Assembly (NCBI RefSeq): GCF_016464625.1
Contig: NZ_JAEAGO010000003.1
Span: forward strand, 186,001 to 250,000
Source of the DNA: Penaeicola halotolerans
Lineage (GTDB): Bacteria; Bacteroidota; Bacteroidia; Cytophagales; Cyclobacteriaceae
Length of the DNA: 64,000 bases
Reading direction: 5' to 3'
How positions within the stretch are numbered: the stretch's first letter is position 1; every line of letters starts with the position of its first letter. This document shows positions 31,935 through 43,300 of the stretch, in pieces. Below the pieces are notes generated by a model. It searched no databases and was not told where the DNA came from. It worked only from the letters and a program-made list of their open reading frames with translations. Position numbers and translations under genes: made by a program.

Positions 31935-33197
31935 ATGCGCCACCTCTCGGTACTCCTATTGATCCTCTTTCTATCAGGTAGCTATGCTTTCGAATCCATC
32001 GCGCAGACCAAAACCAAGGCTCAACTAGAGAAAGAAAAGCAGGAGACCCAAAAGAAAATAGCGGAGTATGAAAAAATACTCCAACAAACTACTCAACAAA
32101 AACGCAATACGATTGGCCAACTGACGATTGTAGCCAAGCAATTGGAAGCACGCGCCAATTTGATCAAAAATATCAATAATGAAGTGTCTTCTCTCAACCG
32201 TGAGATAGATGAGACACAGATGCTAGTTGATGCCCTTCAAAGTGATCTCCGCAAGCTTAAAGCTGAATACGCTCAGATGGTCTATCACTCTTCAAAGTCC
32301 AATAGAGACATTGGAGTCATTACATTTTTATTTTCTGCCCAGACTTTTAGAGAGCTCTACATGCGACTCAAGTACATGCAGCAGTACAGCGATGCCCGAA
32401 AAAAGCAAGTCAAACAAATAGAGCGTGTCTCTCAAGATCTCGCCCTGCAAGTACAAAAACTTGAAGAAAATAGGAATCAAAAGCAGGCACTTCTGGGTGA
32501 AGAAAGACAGCAAAACGAAAAGCTACAATCACTCAAGCGTGACCAAGAAGCCATCGTATCTAACCTAAATAAAAAGGAGAAAGAACTCAGACAAGAAGTA
32601 GAAGATCGAAAAGTAGCGCTCAATCGCCTCAATAAGCAGATCACGGATATTATCAACGAGGAAATCAGAAAGGCTGAGGCAGAAGCTCGTAGAAAAGCAG
32701 AAGCTGCTAAAAAAGGTGGAGAGAAATCTAACATCACGACCAAGCCAGGCTCTATGCCGATGGCGCCAGAGGCAGTCGCACTTTCTAATTCATTTGCAGG
32801 AAACAAAGGAAAATTCCCTTGGCCAGTAGGCGCAGGTTTTATCTCTAAGAAATTTGGTATCACGCCTCACCCTACGCTCAAAGGTATCGAAGAGTCTAAT
32901 GATGGTGTAGACATCCAAACCAATCCTGATGCTGAGGTCAAGAGTGTGTATAGTGGAGAAGTAATCGCAGTGCGCACTATCCCAGGTGTAGGTGCCTTTG
33001 TGATGATCAAGCATGGAGAGTACTTCACCGTGTATTCTAAGTTGAAAAAAGTATATGTCAAGCCAGGTCAAGCCATAGAAGCTAATGCCTTGGTCGGAGT
33101 CGTATATACTGATAAAAATGGTGTGTCAGAATTACAGTTTCAAGTCTGGAAAGGAAAAGACAAACTCAATCCGGAACTTTGGCTCCTGAGACGCTAG
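31935..33197 (+). CDS. EnvC-like murein hydrolase activator: coiled coil plus degenerate LytM (M23) domain
   Basis: This is a 420-residue exported protein with a signal peptide (about 1-23), a long coiled coil (about 25-260, Gln/Lys/Glu-rich) and a C-terminal LytM/M23 domain (about 295-418). The zinc ligands of active M23 peptidases are not kept. The HxxxD site reads NDGVD (His replaced by Asn), the HxxL-type segment reads VYSKL, and the final HxH reads ELQFQ. This is how EnvC-type amidase activators look, so it probably switches on cell-wall amidases during division rather than cutting peptidoglycan. It follows the DUF4292 gene by 3 bp. A different regulatory partner than AmiA/B is possible. 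Confidence 0.85.
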   Translation: MRHLSVLLLILFLSGSYAFESIAQTKTKAQLEKEKQETQKKIAEYEKILQQTTQQKRNTIGQLTIVAKQLEARANLIKNINNEVSSLNREIDETQMLVDALQSDLRKLKAEYAQMVYHSSKSNRDIGVITFLFSAQTFRELYMRLKYMQQYSDARKKQVKQIERVSQDLALQVQKLEENRNQKQALLGEERQQNEKLQSLKRDQEAIVSNLNKKEKELRQEVEDRKVALNRLNKQITDIINEEIRKAEAEARRKAEAAKKGGEKSNITTKPGSMPMAPEAVALSNSFAGNKGKFPWPVGAGFISKKFGITPHPTLKGIEESNDGVDIQTNPDAEVKSVYSGEVIAVRTIPGVGAFVMIKHGEYFTVYSKLKKVYVKPGQAIEANALVGVVYTDKNGVSELQFQVWKGKDKLNPELWLLRR

Positions 33198-33286
33198 TTG
33201 TAAAGAAACTAGGGGCGATACGATTTATATAGTCAAATATATTTACGTATCTTTACCGCATCAATTGATATAAAATAAACAGAGTT

Positions 33287-33484
33287 ATGGAAACCGTATT
33301 AGCATTTGGAATGCCAGGTGGAATGGAATGGGCTTTAATCATTTTGTTCATCATTATCTTCTTTGGCGCTAAGAAAATCCCTGAACTAGCTCGTGGTCTT
33401 GGCAAAGGTATCCGTGAGTTCAAGGATGCTACAAAAGACATCAAAAGCGAAATAGAAGACGGAGTTAAGGACGAGAAAAAATAA
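33287..33484 (+). CDS. tatA: Twin-arginine translocase subunit TatA/TatE family
   Basis: This is a 65-residue protein with one N-terminal membrane helix (about 10-28, MEWALIILFIIIFF), the family motif FGAKKIPELARGLGKGIREFKDA as amphipathic helix, and a charged tail. It forms the pore of the Sec-independent Tat exporter. No tatC is next to it. It is 4 bp before gatA. A near-consensus promoter box TATCTTTA lies at 33248-33255. Confidence 0.93.
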   Translation: METVLAFGMPGGMEWALIILFIIIFFGAKKIPELARGLGKGIREFKDATKDIKSEIEDGVKDEKK

Positions 33485-33488
33485 GATA

Positions 33489-34913
33489 TTGGAAGCACTT
33501 ATTTCTTTTGAGAAAACGCAAGAAGAAATCAAATCCGGTCGCATTGATTGTGTCGGAATTGTCAAACATTACCTCAACAACATTCAAACGAAGGCATCTC
33601 TCAATGCCTTCGTTGAAGTTTATGAGGAGGAGGCACTTACACGTGCTGCCCTCATAGATCAAAAAATCAAAGCAGGCTCAGCGGGAAAGCTGGCTGGCAT
33701 GGTCATCGGCATCAAAGATGTTCTTTGCTATGAAGGACATGAAGTCAATGCTGCTAGTAAAATCCTTTCTGGATTTGAATCACAATTCACCGCTACTGCT
33801 GTACAGCGACTCATCGATGAAGACGCTATCATCATCGGCAGACTCAATTGTGATGAGTTTGCGATGGGCTCATCCAATGAAAATTCCTATCATGGCAAAG
33901 TACTCAACGATGCAGACCACGAACGTGTACCAGGTGGCTCATCTGGAGGCTCTGCAGTGGCGGTTCAAGCTGATCTTTGTTTAGTTTCTCTAGGAACAGA
34001 TACAGGTGGATCAGTGAGACAGCCTGCGGCATTTTGTGGCGTAGTGGGTTTGAAACCAACTTACTCTCGCATCTCTCGCTATGGCTTGATCGCTTATGCT
34101 TCTTCATTTGATACAATTGGGATCTTTTCTAAAAATATAGCAGACAATGCCCTCGTCCTAGAGGTCATGGCAGGTGCAGATGAGTATGACTCTACCGTCT
34201 CTCAGAAACCAGTGCCTTCCTACAGCACGCTTCTAGCGCTTAAGAAAAAAACTAAGGTAGCCTATATCAAAGAAACTATGGACTCTCCTGCCCTACAGCC
34301 TGAAATCAAAGTGGCTATGCAGGAAAAAATAAATGCGCTCAGAAGTGCTGGACATGAAGTAGAGGAAGTTACTTTCCCTTATTTGGATTATGTACTACCT
34401 ACTTACTATATCTTGACTACCGCAGAAGCTAGCGCTAATCTTTCTAGATTTGATGGTGTAAAATACGGCTACAGAAGCGCACAAACAGCGAATCTAGAGT
34501 CTATGTATAAAAAATCTCGTGGAGAAGGCTTTAGCGAAGAAGTCAAAAGAAGAATCATGGTAGGTACTTTCGTATTAAGTGCCAGCTATTATGACGCCTA
34601 TTTTACAAAAGCCCAAAAAGTCCGTAGGTTGATCAAAGAAAAAACGGAGGACTTGCTTAGTACTTATGATTTCCTCATCTTACCTACTACTCCAACTACT
34701 GCGTTTAAGTTTGGTGAGCATTCTGGTGATCCCGTAGCGATGTATTTGGAGGATCTTTACACTGTACAAGCCTCGGTATCAGGCATACCTGCGATTTCTA
34801 TTCCGATTGGTCATGACAAAAAAGGTTTGCCAATAGGCATGCAAATCATGGCCAATGCGTTTAAAGAAGCAGATATCTACGCTTTTGCAGCAGCAGTATC
34901 TAATCTAAAGTAA
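33489..34913 (+). CDS. gatA: Asp-tRNA(Asn)/Glu-tRNA(Gln) amidotransferase subunit A
   Basis: This is a 474-residue amidase subunit of the GatCAB complex that makes Gln-tRNA(Gln) (and Asn-tRNA(Asn)) from the misacylated forms. The amidase signature is complete: the Lys in GMVIGIKDV, the Ser in GGSSGGSAVAV and the nucleophile Ser in GTDTGGSVRQPAAFCG. The start is a TTG at 33489. No ATG or GTG lies upstream in frame before a stop (TAG at 33453), and the protein begins normally for the family. gatB and gatC are not in the window. Confidence 0.95.
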   Translation: MEALISFEKTQEEIKSGRIDCVGIVKHYLNNIQTKASLNAFVEVYEEEALTRAALIDQKIKAGSAGKLAGMVIGIKDVLCYEGHEVNAASKILSGFESQFTATAVQRLIDEDAIIIGRLNCDEFAMGSSNENSYHGKVLNDADHERVPGGSSGGSAVAVQADLCLVSLGTDTGGSVRQPAAFCGVVGLKPTYSRISRYGLIAYASSFDTIGIFSKNIADNALVLEVMAGADEYDSTVSQKPVPSYSTLLALKKKTKVAYIKETMDSPALQPEIKVAMQEKINALRSAGHEVEEVTFPYLDYVLPTYYILTTAEASANLSRFDGVKYGYRSAQTANLESMYKKSRGEGFSEEVKRRIMVGTFVLSASYYDAYFTKAQKVRRLIKEKTEDLLSTYDFLILPTTPTTAFKFGEHSGDPVAMYLEDLYTVQASVSGIPAISIPIGHDKKGLPIGMQIMANAFKEADIYAFAAAVSNLK

Positions 34914-34918
34914 AGCTC

Positions 34919-36313
34919 ATGAAAAAGGCATTCACATACCTGACCATTTTGTTCTTAGGCCTATTAGGCACTTTCCAAGCTAGTGCACAAGCACCAGCAG
35001 AGAGTCCAGCCTCTGACACCTTGTTTTCACCTGTGTATGCCTATGAATATATCCCAGACTTCACCTATGCTGAAGTAGCTTCTCGTGTAGAGGCTTTAGA
35101 AAATGGGATGCCATTTGAGCTTAATAAGACGATCTATTCTTTTATCAACTATTTCACTGTCAGAAATAGAGAATACACTAAAATGATCATGGCCCGAGTG
35201 GACTTCTACTTCCCGATATTCGAGGAAGCCTTGAAGCGTCACGGGCTACCTGATGAACTCAAGTATCTGGCCATCATAGAGTCAGGTCTCAACCCAAAAG
35301 CTAGGTCTCGTGTAGGTGCCGTTGGACTTTGGCAGTTTATGCCTGCTACAGGTAGGGCTTATGGCTTGAACAATGACTTCTACATGGATGATCGCATGGA
35401 TCCTTATGAGGCTACAGAAGCTGCTTGTAAGTATCTTAAGTCACTCTATAGCATGTTTGGCAACTGGGAACTTGCTCTGGCAAGCTACAATGCTGGTCCA
35501 GGTAATGTGCGTAAAGCGATCAGAAGATCTGGTTATAAGAAGACATTTTGGGAAGTTTATAATTACTTGCCAAGAGAGACCCGCTCCTATGTACCGCAAT
35601 TTCAAGCGATGATCTATGTCCTCAAGCATGCAGAGGATCATCACCTTTTCGTGAATGAAATCGAATATCCTGGAAGAGTGGCTCAAGTAAATTTGGATTC
35701 ACACATTGATTTGGAGAAGTTATCCCTTCTCACTGACATCTGTTTAGAAGATATCCAAAGACTCAATCCAAGTTTGAAGTCAACTATTATCCCTGAGCAT
35801 AGAAAGTCTTATACGCTCAATATTCCCGCTGATAAGCAAGAGTTTCTCGTGAGTAACCTAGGTGCTATCAAAGATTCCCTCAAGGTATCTCAAGAGCGCC
35901 TCATGGCAGTAACTGAAGAAATCAGAAAAAGCTCTCCCTATGGTGATCGTCAAAGAAGCACTTATACCGTCAGAAGCGGTGATTTTCTCGGAAGAATTGC
36001 TCAGCGATATGGTGTATCAGTAGCGACAGTCAAAGAATGGAACAACCTCAGTTCAAACACCATCCGAGTAGGTCAACGCTTAGTAGTCTATGAAAAAATC
36101 AATCCTTCTACTACTACTAACACTGTCGTAGCTCAAAGACAACTCCCAGCCAACGCCACCTCTCCTGATGGCAAATATTATACAGTTCAGCCTGGAGATT
36201 CTCTATGGCTGATTTCTAAAAGATTTCCAGGCTTGACCATAGATAAGATCAAAGAACTCAATAACCTGAACACAAGCAATATCAAACCGGGGCAAAAGCT
36301 CAAAATAGGATAA
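34919..36313 (+). CDS. MltD-like lytic transglycosylase with two LysM domains
   Basis: This is a 464-residue exported protein with a signal peptide (about 1-24). An SLT-type lysozyme domain (about 95-245) has catalytic Glu121 in YLAIIESGLNPKARS, then GAVGLWQFMPATG and ALASYNAGPGNV. Two LysM peptidoglycan-binding modules follow: TYTVRSGDFLGRIAQRYG and YYTVQPGDSLWLISKRF. It cleaves glycan strands to 1,6-anhydromuropeptides. It starts 5 bp after gatA, and a 54-bp gap precedes the DUF4837 gene. Confidence 0.92.
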   Translation: MKKAFTYLTILFLGLLGTFQASAQAPAESPASDTLFSPVYAYEYIPDFTYAEVASRVEALENGMPFELNKTIYSFINYFTVRNREYTKMIMARVDFYFPIFEEALKRHGLPDELKYLAIIESGLNPKARSRVGAVGLWQFMPATGRAYGLNNDFYMDDRMDPYEATEAACKYLKSLYSMFGNWELALASYNAGPGNVRKAIRRSGYKKTFWEVYNYLPRETRSYVPQFQAMIYVLKHAEDHHLFVNEIEYPGRVAQVNLDSHIDLEKLSLLTDICLEDIQRLNPSLKSTIIPEHRKSYTLNIPADKQEFLVSNLGAIKDSLKVSQERLMAVTEEIRKSSPYGDRQRSTYTVRSGDFLGRIAQRYGVSVATVKEWNNLSSNTIRVGQRLVVYEKINPSTTTNTVVAQRQLPANATSPDGKYYTVQPGDSLWLISKRFPGLTIDKIKELNNLNTSNIKPGQKLKIG

Positions 36314-36367
36314 ACTAACTATTTAGGTATTTTTCTGTATATTGCTTATTGAACAAAATTCTACACC

Positions 36368-37477
36368 ATGAAAAAGTTAATCTTCCTCCCTTTTTTATTA
36401 CTCATTGGCCTACTGTCCTTGTCCAGCTGTGAATCAGAAGAAGGAGATGAATCTAGCAATAAGTCTTCACTTCCTATCGCCAGAGGTGAGGCTGCAGAAA
36501 TCATCTTAGCCATAGACTCAGCCAAATGGAATGGCCCTGTAGGAGATGTTCTCAAAGACATCTTTTATGCCACCGTCCCAGGTAACTTCAGAGATGAAAA
36601 CCTTTTTACTCTTAGAAGGGTCGATCCTGTCAAGATGAATAGTGTCCTACAATCTGCACATAGCTTAGTCTATGTGACAACACTAGATAGTAGAAGTGCT
36701 GGAAGTAGAAGGATCAGCTCGCTTTTCTCTAAAGAATCAATAGAGCGCATCGTAGCAGACTCTTCTCTCTTTATCAACAGGAGAAAAGATCAGTTTGCTA
36801 GAGGGCAAGAAGTACTCTATCTCTTTGGTAAAAATGACGCAGAACTCATCAAAAACCTCAAGCAAAATAAAGACAAGCTAAGAGAAGTCTTTAATAACAA
36901 TGAGCGTCTTCGTCTAGAGAAAAAGCTGTATGCAGCTACCCCTGAGAGAGGGATCATGAATAAAGTGGAAGACAAATTTGGTGTTCAAATCAAAATTCCA
37001 AGAGGCTATAAAATTGCGAGCGAGTCAGATAATTTCCTTTGGATCAGACAGCTTTCTCCAAATACTTATGAGCCAGACAAAAACTTATATTTTTATGAAA
37101 CGGACTATTATTCAGAAGAGCAACTTTTTCCTTCTAGCTTAATAGATCTGAGAGATCAAATAGGGCAAGAAAATATCTTTGGTGATCCTGCAAGGCCAAG
37201 TACCTACATGAAGACCGAAAAAGAGATTTTGCCTGGCTTTAAAAACCTTCAAATTAACGGTAATTTTGCCTCGGAAATAAGGGGCGCTTGGAGAACCAAT
37301 GAGATCATCATGGGAGGCTCATTCATCTCTTATGCTATAGTAGATGCAGAAAAGGGTAAAATTTATTTTATCGAGGGATTTGTATATTTTCCTAATGAGC
37401 CTCATCGAGAACTGATGAGAGAATTTGAAACGATCATCAAGACAGCCAAAATTGTCAAACCTAAAACGGAAGAATAA
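36368..37477 (+). CDS. DUF4837 family lipoprotein
   Basis: This is a 369-residue lipoprotein with lipobox Leu-Ser-Ser-Cys21 followed by an acidic stretch. It matches the Bacteroidota DUF4837 family: ARGEAAEIILAID near the start of the mature part, SLFINRRKDQFARGQEVLYLFG in the middle, and FGVQIKIPRGYKIASESDNFLWIRQ. The function is unknown. It is 10 bp upstream of the malic enzyme gene in a run of close plus-strand genes. Confidence 0.85.
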   Translation: MKKLIFLPFLLLIGLLSLSSCESEEGDESSNKSSLPIARGEAAEIILAIDSAKWNGPVGDVLKDIFYATVPGNFRDENLFTLRRVDPVKMNSVLQSAHSLVYVTTLDSRSAGSRRISSLFSKESIERIVADSSLFINRRKDQFARGQEVLYLFGKNDAELIKNLKQNKDKLREVFNNNERLRLEKKLYAATPERGIMNKVEDKFGVQIKIPRGYKIASESDNFLWIRQLSPNTYEPDKNLYFYETDYYSEEQLFPSSLIDLRDQIGQENIFGDPARPSTYMKTEKEILPGFKNLQINGNFASEIRGAWRTNEIIMGGSFISYAIVDAEKGKIYFIEGFVYFPNEPHRELMREFETIIKTAKIVKPKTEE

Positions 37478-37487
37478 AAAGAGTAAT

Positions 37488-39752
37488 ATGGCGATTAAAA
37501 TCAGAAAAGAAGACGCACTCAACTACCACCAGCAAGGTCAACCTGGTAAAATAGAAGTAGTCCCTACCAAGCCACTTAGTTCACAGATGGATTTGGCATT
37601 GGCCTACTCACCTGGCGTAGCGGAGCCTTGTAAAGATATAGCTGAAAACAAAGAAGATGTCTATAAATACACTGCCAAAGGCAATCTAGTTGCTGTGATC
37701 TCCAACGGTACCGCGGTACTAGGCTTGGGAGATATCGGTCCAGAGGCTTCTAAGCCAGTGATGGAAGGTAAAGGCGTACTCTTCAAAAAATTTGCTGGTA
37801 TCGATGTTTTCGATATCGAAATCAACGAAAAAGACCCAGACAAACTCATCGATATCATTGCTTCTTTAGAGCCTACTTTTGGTGGTGTCAATCTAGAAGA
37901 TATCAAAGCACCTGAGTGTTTTAAGATCGAAACTGAGTTGAAAAAGCGCATGGCTATCCCTGTCATGCATGATGATCAGCATGGTACGGCCATCATCTCT
38001 GGAGCTGCCCTACTCAATGGACTAGAGGTAGTGGGTAAGAAAATCGAAGAAATCAAGCTAGTAGTCAATGGTGCAGGTGCATCAGCGGTGTCTTGTACTA
38101 AGCTATACATGAAACTGGGTGTCAAGCGTGAGAATATCATCATGTGTGACAAAGAAGGCGCTATCCGAGCAGATAGAGCTGATCTAGATGAGATCAAATC
38201 TCAGTTTGCCACGAGCAGAGATGTGACTACCCTGCTTGATGCTCTCAAAGGTGCTGATGTATTTTTAGGTCTTTCTGCAGGTAACATCATGGGGCCTGAG
38301 CATATCCTAGCCATGGCGCCAAATCCTATAGTTTTTGCTTTGGCCAATCCAGATCCTGAGATCCCTTATGAAGTAGCTACAGCGACTAGAGAGGATATCA
38401 TCATGGCGACTGGCCGTTCTGACTATCCTAATCAAGTGAATAACGTGCTTGGTTTCCCATATATCTTCAGAGGTGCACTAGATGTCAGATCAACAGCTAT
38501 CAATGAGGAAATGAAACTCGCGGCAGTTTATGCTATTGCTAAGCTCGCTAAAGAGCCAGTGCCTGACATGGTCAATAAGGCTTATGGAGATGCTAAAATG
38601 GCTTTTGGTAAGTATTATCTCATTCCTAAACCGCTTGATCCTAGACTCATCACCACTATCGCGCCTGCAGTAGCTAAAGCCGCTATGGATTCAGGTGTCG
38701 CTAAGACACACATCACTGATTGGGAAGCTTACGAAGTGGAGCTACAGAAGCGAATCGGTATCGATCAGCGACTCATGTCTAGAGTGATTGGAAGAGCTAA
38801 GAAAGATCCTAAGCGTGTAGTATTTGCAGAAGCAGACAATAAGAAGATCCTCAAAGCCGCTCAGATCGTCCAAGATGAGAAGATTGGTATCCCTATTCTT
38901 TTAGGAAATAAAGAAAAAATACTCGCACTCATTGAAGAGCACAACTTAGACCTTTCAAATTGCGAAATCATCGATCCATTTGAGAATAAGGATAAAATGA
39001 AAGCCTTTGGACAGCAGATCTATGAAAAGAGAAAGCGCAAAGGGATCACACCTTATGAAGGAGAAAAACTCATGCGCGACCGTAACTACTTTGGCGCTAT
39101 GATGGTGGATAATGGTGAAGCTGATGCTTTGATCTCTGGCTTGACCAAAGATTATCCTCGTACCATCACACCTGCACTTCAGGTGATCGGTGTGAAGCCT
39201 GGTGTCAAAAAAGTAGCCGGCATGTACATCATCGCTAGCAAAAAAGGAACTTTCTTCTTTGCAGATACCACTGTCAATGTAGATCCTACAGCGGACGAGC
39301 TAGTAGATATCATTGGGCAAGCTGCTGAGGGCGTTCGCTTCTTTGATCACGAACCTAGAATGGCTGTACTTTCTTACTCTAACTTCGGCTCTGCTAAAGG
39401 AAAAACTCCTACAAAGGCTGCTGAAGCTACCATGAAGGCCAAGATCAAATATCCAGACCTGATCATAGATGGAGATATTCAAGCCAATGTAGCACTAGAT
39501 GCACAGCTGCAAAAGGAAAACTATCCTTTTAGTGCGTTAGCAGAAAAAGGAGCTAATACGCTGATCTTTCCAGACTTGACATCAGGTAACATTGCCTATA
39601 AACTGATCATGGAAATCGGAGATGGCGAAGCAATTGGCCCTGTTCTCTTGGGTATGAACAAACCAGTTCATATATTACAACTTGGTAGCAGTATTCGCGA
39701 GATCGTGAATATGGTAGCTATCGCAGTTGTAGACGCTCAACAGAATAACTAA
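37488..39752 (+). CDS. maeB: NADP-dependent malic enzyme with C-terminal phosphotransacetylase domain (MaeB type)
   Basis: This is a 754-residue hybrid enzyme that decarboxylates malate to pyruvate with NADP. I used the ATG at 37488 ([14 protein letters not shown]). The malic-enzyme part (about 1-420) has the early block [25 protein letters not shown] and the nucleotide-binding GAGASA (195-200). The C-terminal part (about 430-754) is phosphotransacetylase-like ([22 protein letters not shown] and later [17 protein letters not shown]); in this enzyme type it mainly senses acetyl-CoA. An in-frame extension to 37425 would overlap the DUF4837 gene and is unlikely to be real. ruvA starts 1 bp downstream. 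Confidence 0.95.
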   Translation: MAIKIRKEDALNYHQQGQPGKIEVVPTKPLSSQMDLALAYSPGVAEPCKDIAENKEDVYKYTAKGNLVAVISNGTAVLGLGDIGPEASKPVMEGKGVLFKKFAGIDVFDIEINEKDPDKLIDIIASLEPTFGGVNLEDIKAPECFKIETELKKRMAIPVMHDDQHGTAIISGAALLNGLEVVGKKIEEIKLVVNGAGASAVSCTKLYMKLGVKRENIIMCDKEGAIRADRADLDEIKSQFATSRDVTTLLDALKGADVFLGLSAGNIMGPEHILAMAPNPIVFALANPDPEIPYEVATATREDIIMATGRSDYPNQVNNVLGFPYIFRGALDVRSTAINEEMKLAAVYAIAKLAKEPVPDMVNKAYGDAKMAFGKYYLIPKPLDPRLITTIAPAVAKAAMDSGVAKTHITDWEAYEVELQKRIGIDQRLMSRVIGRAKKDPKRVVFAEADNKKILKAAQIVQDEKIGIPILLGNKEKILALIEEHNLDLSNCEIIDPFENKDKMKAFGQQIYEKRKRKGITPYEGEKLMRDRNYFGAMMVDNGEADALISGLTKDYPRTITPALQVIGVKPGVKKVAGMYIIASKKGTFFFADTTVNVDPTADELVDIIGQAAEGVRFFDHEPRMAVLSYSNFGSAKGKTPTKAAEATMKAKIKYPDLIIDGDIQANVALDAQLQKENYPFSALAEKGANTLIFPDLTSGNIAYKLIMEIGDGEAIGPVLLGMNKPVHILQLGSSIREIVNMVAIAVVDAQQNN

Positions 39753-39753
39753 T

Positions 39754-40347
39754 ATGATCGCATACCTCAAAGGAAAACTTGCTTTCAAAGATCCTACCTA
39801 CGTCATCATAGACATACAAGGCATCGGATATGAAGCTAAAATTTCTCTGAATACATATTCTAAAATCAAGGATGAGGAGCAAGTTATGCTCCTCACCTAT
39901 TTACACATCAAAGAAGACGCTCACACACTCTACGGATTCAAAGAAGCTACTGAAAAAAGACTGTTTCTGGACCTGATTTCTATTTCAGGCGTAGGGCCAA
40001 ATACCGCACTGATGATGCTCTCTTCGCTGAGCGCTGAAGAACTCAAAACAGCCATAGCCTCAGAAGACATCAGAGTCATCCAAGGTGTCAAAGGAATAGG
40101 TGCTAAGACGGCTCAACGAATCGTCTTAGAACTAAAAGATAAAATCAAAAAAGAGGGATTATCAGAAAATTGGACTCAAAATACTGGTTCTCATCAAAAT
40201 ACTTCCAGAGCTGAGGCGTTACAAGCATTGATCACACTAGGGATACCAAAGGCTGCTGCTGAGAAGAATATCGAGGCGATCATCAAGCAAAAGGGAAATG
40301 ATATATCGATCGAGGAGTTGATCAAACTTGCACTTAAAACCAACTAA
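39754..40347 (+). CDS. ruvA: Holliday junction DNA helicase subunit RuvA
   Basis: This is a 197-residue protein that binds Holliday junctions and guides RuvB during branch migration. It has the OB-fold N-terminus (MIAYLKGKLAFKDPTYVIID), two helix-hairpin-helix motifs (ISGVGPNTALMMLSSL and VKGIGAKTAQRIVLELKDK) and the C-terminal RuvB-contacting domain (about 150-197). It begins 1 bp after the malic enzyme stop and is 17 bp before sprA, a tight arrangement. Confidence 0.96.
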   Translation: MIAYLKGKLAFKDPTYVIIDIQGIGYEAKISLNTYSKIKDEEQVMLLTYLHIKEDAHTLYGFKEATEKRLFLDLISISGVGPNTALMMLSSLSAEELKTAIASEDIRVIQGVKGIGAKTAQRIVLELKDKIKKEGLSENWTQNTGSHQNTSRAEALQALITLGIPKAAAEKNIEAIIKQKGNDISIEELIKLALKTN

Positions 40348-40364
40348 ACCACGGGCTCTTGACC

Positions 40365-43300
40365 ATGCCAGCAAAAATAAGCCGACAGTTTATCTGTTCA
40401 GTTTTTTGCTTGACAGTAGCTTGGATACTGTCTATGGGAAATCTCATGGCTAGCCCTCTCCAACAAGTTCAAGGCACTCCTCAAACCACTCAAATAGATA
40501 CCCTAGCTCTAAGAAGAACCATTAATAGCCTCTTACTATGGCCTAGCTTACCCAATCCGATGCGCTTGGGTAATCCATTTTTAGGGCAAAGGTTGAACTC
40601 ACCTTTTCTTTTCAAAGACCCTAATGATGTCACGGTACAGACCAAACTAGACACCAGTCTTACCTATACTGTTACTGAGAGATTGGGAGATTTTAACTAT
40701 CGACCACCCTCGACTATTGGCTTTCAGCAATATGCTGCGCAGCGGGAAAGAGAAATGACACGCAACTATTGGCGTGAAAAATCTAGAGGTCAAGATGGTG
40801 AAAGCGCAGTATCCAGTCGAAGTTTGATTCCTCCTATCGAGGTGAGCGAAGTCTTTGATAAGATATTTGGTGGTAGTACGATTGAGATCGTGCCTACTGG
40901 CTTTGTCAATTTGGACTTTGGTGGACGATTTCAAAGGATAGACAATCCTGCACTCCCAATTCGCCAACAAAGAAATGGGGGATTTGACTTCAATCAGCTC
41001 ATCAATATGTCTGTGACAGGTACGCTAGGTGAAAAGATGAAAGTGGGCGCCAACTTTGACTCTAATAATTCTTTTGACTTTGAAAATCAGCTCAAAGTAG
41101 AGTACACTGGTTTTGAGCAAGACATCATCAAGAGTATAGAAATCGGTAATGTCAGCATGCCAATACAAAATAGCCTCATCCCAGGTGCTCAAAATCTCTT
41201 TGGCTTGAAGACCCAACTACAGTTTGGTAGACTGTATGTCACCGCCTTAGCTTCTACTCAAAGAGGTATTCGAGAAAGCATAGAAATCAATGGTGGAGGT
41301 AGCCAAGGACAACCTTTTGAGATCAGAGCGTCTGACTATGATGATAATAGGCACTTTTTCTTAGGACACTTTTTTAGACAAAATTACGAAAACTGGCTGA
41401 GGGGTCTACCTCAAGTACTTTCGGGAGTGAATATCACTCGTGTAGAAGTCTATATCATGAACCGTGCGAATAATACGGAAACACTCAGAAACTTTGTCGC
41501 ATTCACTGATCTAGGGGAAGGACAAGTATTGCAAAGCCCCACAAACCCTAACATAGCTCCTGCTCAGGGCAATGTAGCTAATGGAAATAATGCCAATCAA
41601 CTTTTTGCGGCACTTAATGCAAATCCCAGCATCAGAAACTTTGACCAAGCCAGCAGCATCTTACAAGGTACCTTTGACCTACAGCGAGGCCAAGATTTCG
41701 AGCAGATCAATGGTGCCAGAAGACTTGCAGAAACGGAGTTTGTGGTGCATAAAGAGCTTGGCTACATCACACTGACAAGAAGACTCCAAAATGATGAAGT
41801 CCTAGCTGTTTCCTATGAGTATACTTACAATGGTCAAAGTTTCAAAGTAGGTGAACTCACAGAAGACTACCAAAACAGGCCTGAAAGTGAAGTACTATTT
41901 CTCAAAATGCTCAGGCCTGCGAGGATAGATACTCGAATCCCTACTTGGGAACTGATGATGAAAAATATCTATACGCTCAATGCTTCTCAAATCCAGCGTG
42001 AGGGCTTTCAGTTGAGTGTGATTTACAGAGATGATCGTACAGGACTAGACAATCCTAGCTTATTGGAAGGGGCAAACACCAAAGATGTTCCACTGATCAG
42101 ACTTTTGAACCTTGATAGGCTCAACCAAAACAATGACCCTCAGCCAGATGGCAACTTTGACTATATACAAAATATCACAGTAGATGAAGCTAGAGGATTG
42201 ATCATCTTCCCTACCCTAGAGCCATTTGGCAATACTTTGAGGCAAAGGTTTGATCCTGGAGAGATCCAGTTTATCAATAAATATGTCTATGATACGCTAT
42301 ATCGTACTACCAAAGCAGACGCAGAACTGGTGTCTAGGCTCAATAAATATTTCATCAAAGGTCAAGTACAATCAGGCGCGAGTAGTGAAATCATCCTTCC
42401 CGGACTGAATATCTCTCCTGGTTCGGTGATCGTCACTGCTGGTAATATTCCTTTGACAGAAGGGGTGGACTTTACGGTAGATTATAATATAGGAAGGGTC
42501 ATCATCATCAACGATGCCATCCTTAGCTCTGGCAAAAGTATCCGAGTGAGTTTTGAAAAAGCGGATCTTTTCAACCTTCAAACGAGAAGTCTCCTTGGGA
42601 CACGCTTTGACTACATGGTAGATGATAATCTAAACCTTGGGGGTACATTTTTATACCTCAATGAGAGACCACTCATCAGCCGAGTCAATGTGGGCAGTGA
42701 ACCATTGAGAAATTCCATCTGGGGACTAGATGTCAATTACAACAAAGAGTCTCGCTTCCTCACCAAAATGGTTGATTTTCTGCCATTTGTACAAACCAAA
42801 GAGCCTTCTAGCATACAGTTTAGCGGGGAATTTGCACACTTGATGGCAGGAACATCTAATAGAGTCAACGGAGAATCTACTTTTTACATTGATGATTTTG
42901 AAGCCGCTGCTACGCCATTTAATCTAGGGCAAGGACCCCAACAATGGAAGCTAGGTGCCACCCCAGAGACAGATGATGATCGCTTTGACATGGCTGCTCA
43001 AGCAGGAACTATTCTGGGCAATTCATATAAAAGAGCGCGACTTGCTTGGTATAGTATAGATAATGTCTTCTATGTGAGAGGAAGAAGACCCAATAATATC
43101 GAAGATGAAGATGTACAAAATCATTATGTAAGGCAGGTTTTACCGCAAGAAATCTTTAAACTAAGAGATCGAGAGCAGTTTCAAGTCAATGAACCTATCT
43201 TCGACCTTGCCTACTACCCTTCTGAGCGAGGCATGTACAACTATAATGTAGGGTTAGACAATAGTGGATTTCTTCCAAACCCAAGATCAAACTATGGCGC

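Noticed and set aside
31935..33197. Active M23 endopeptidase
   Set aside because: The zinc ligands are replaced, so I call it EnvC-like instead.
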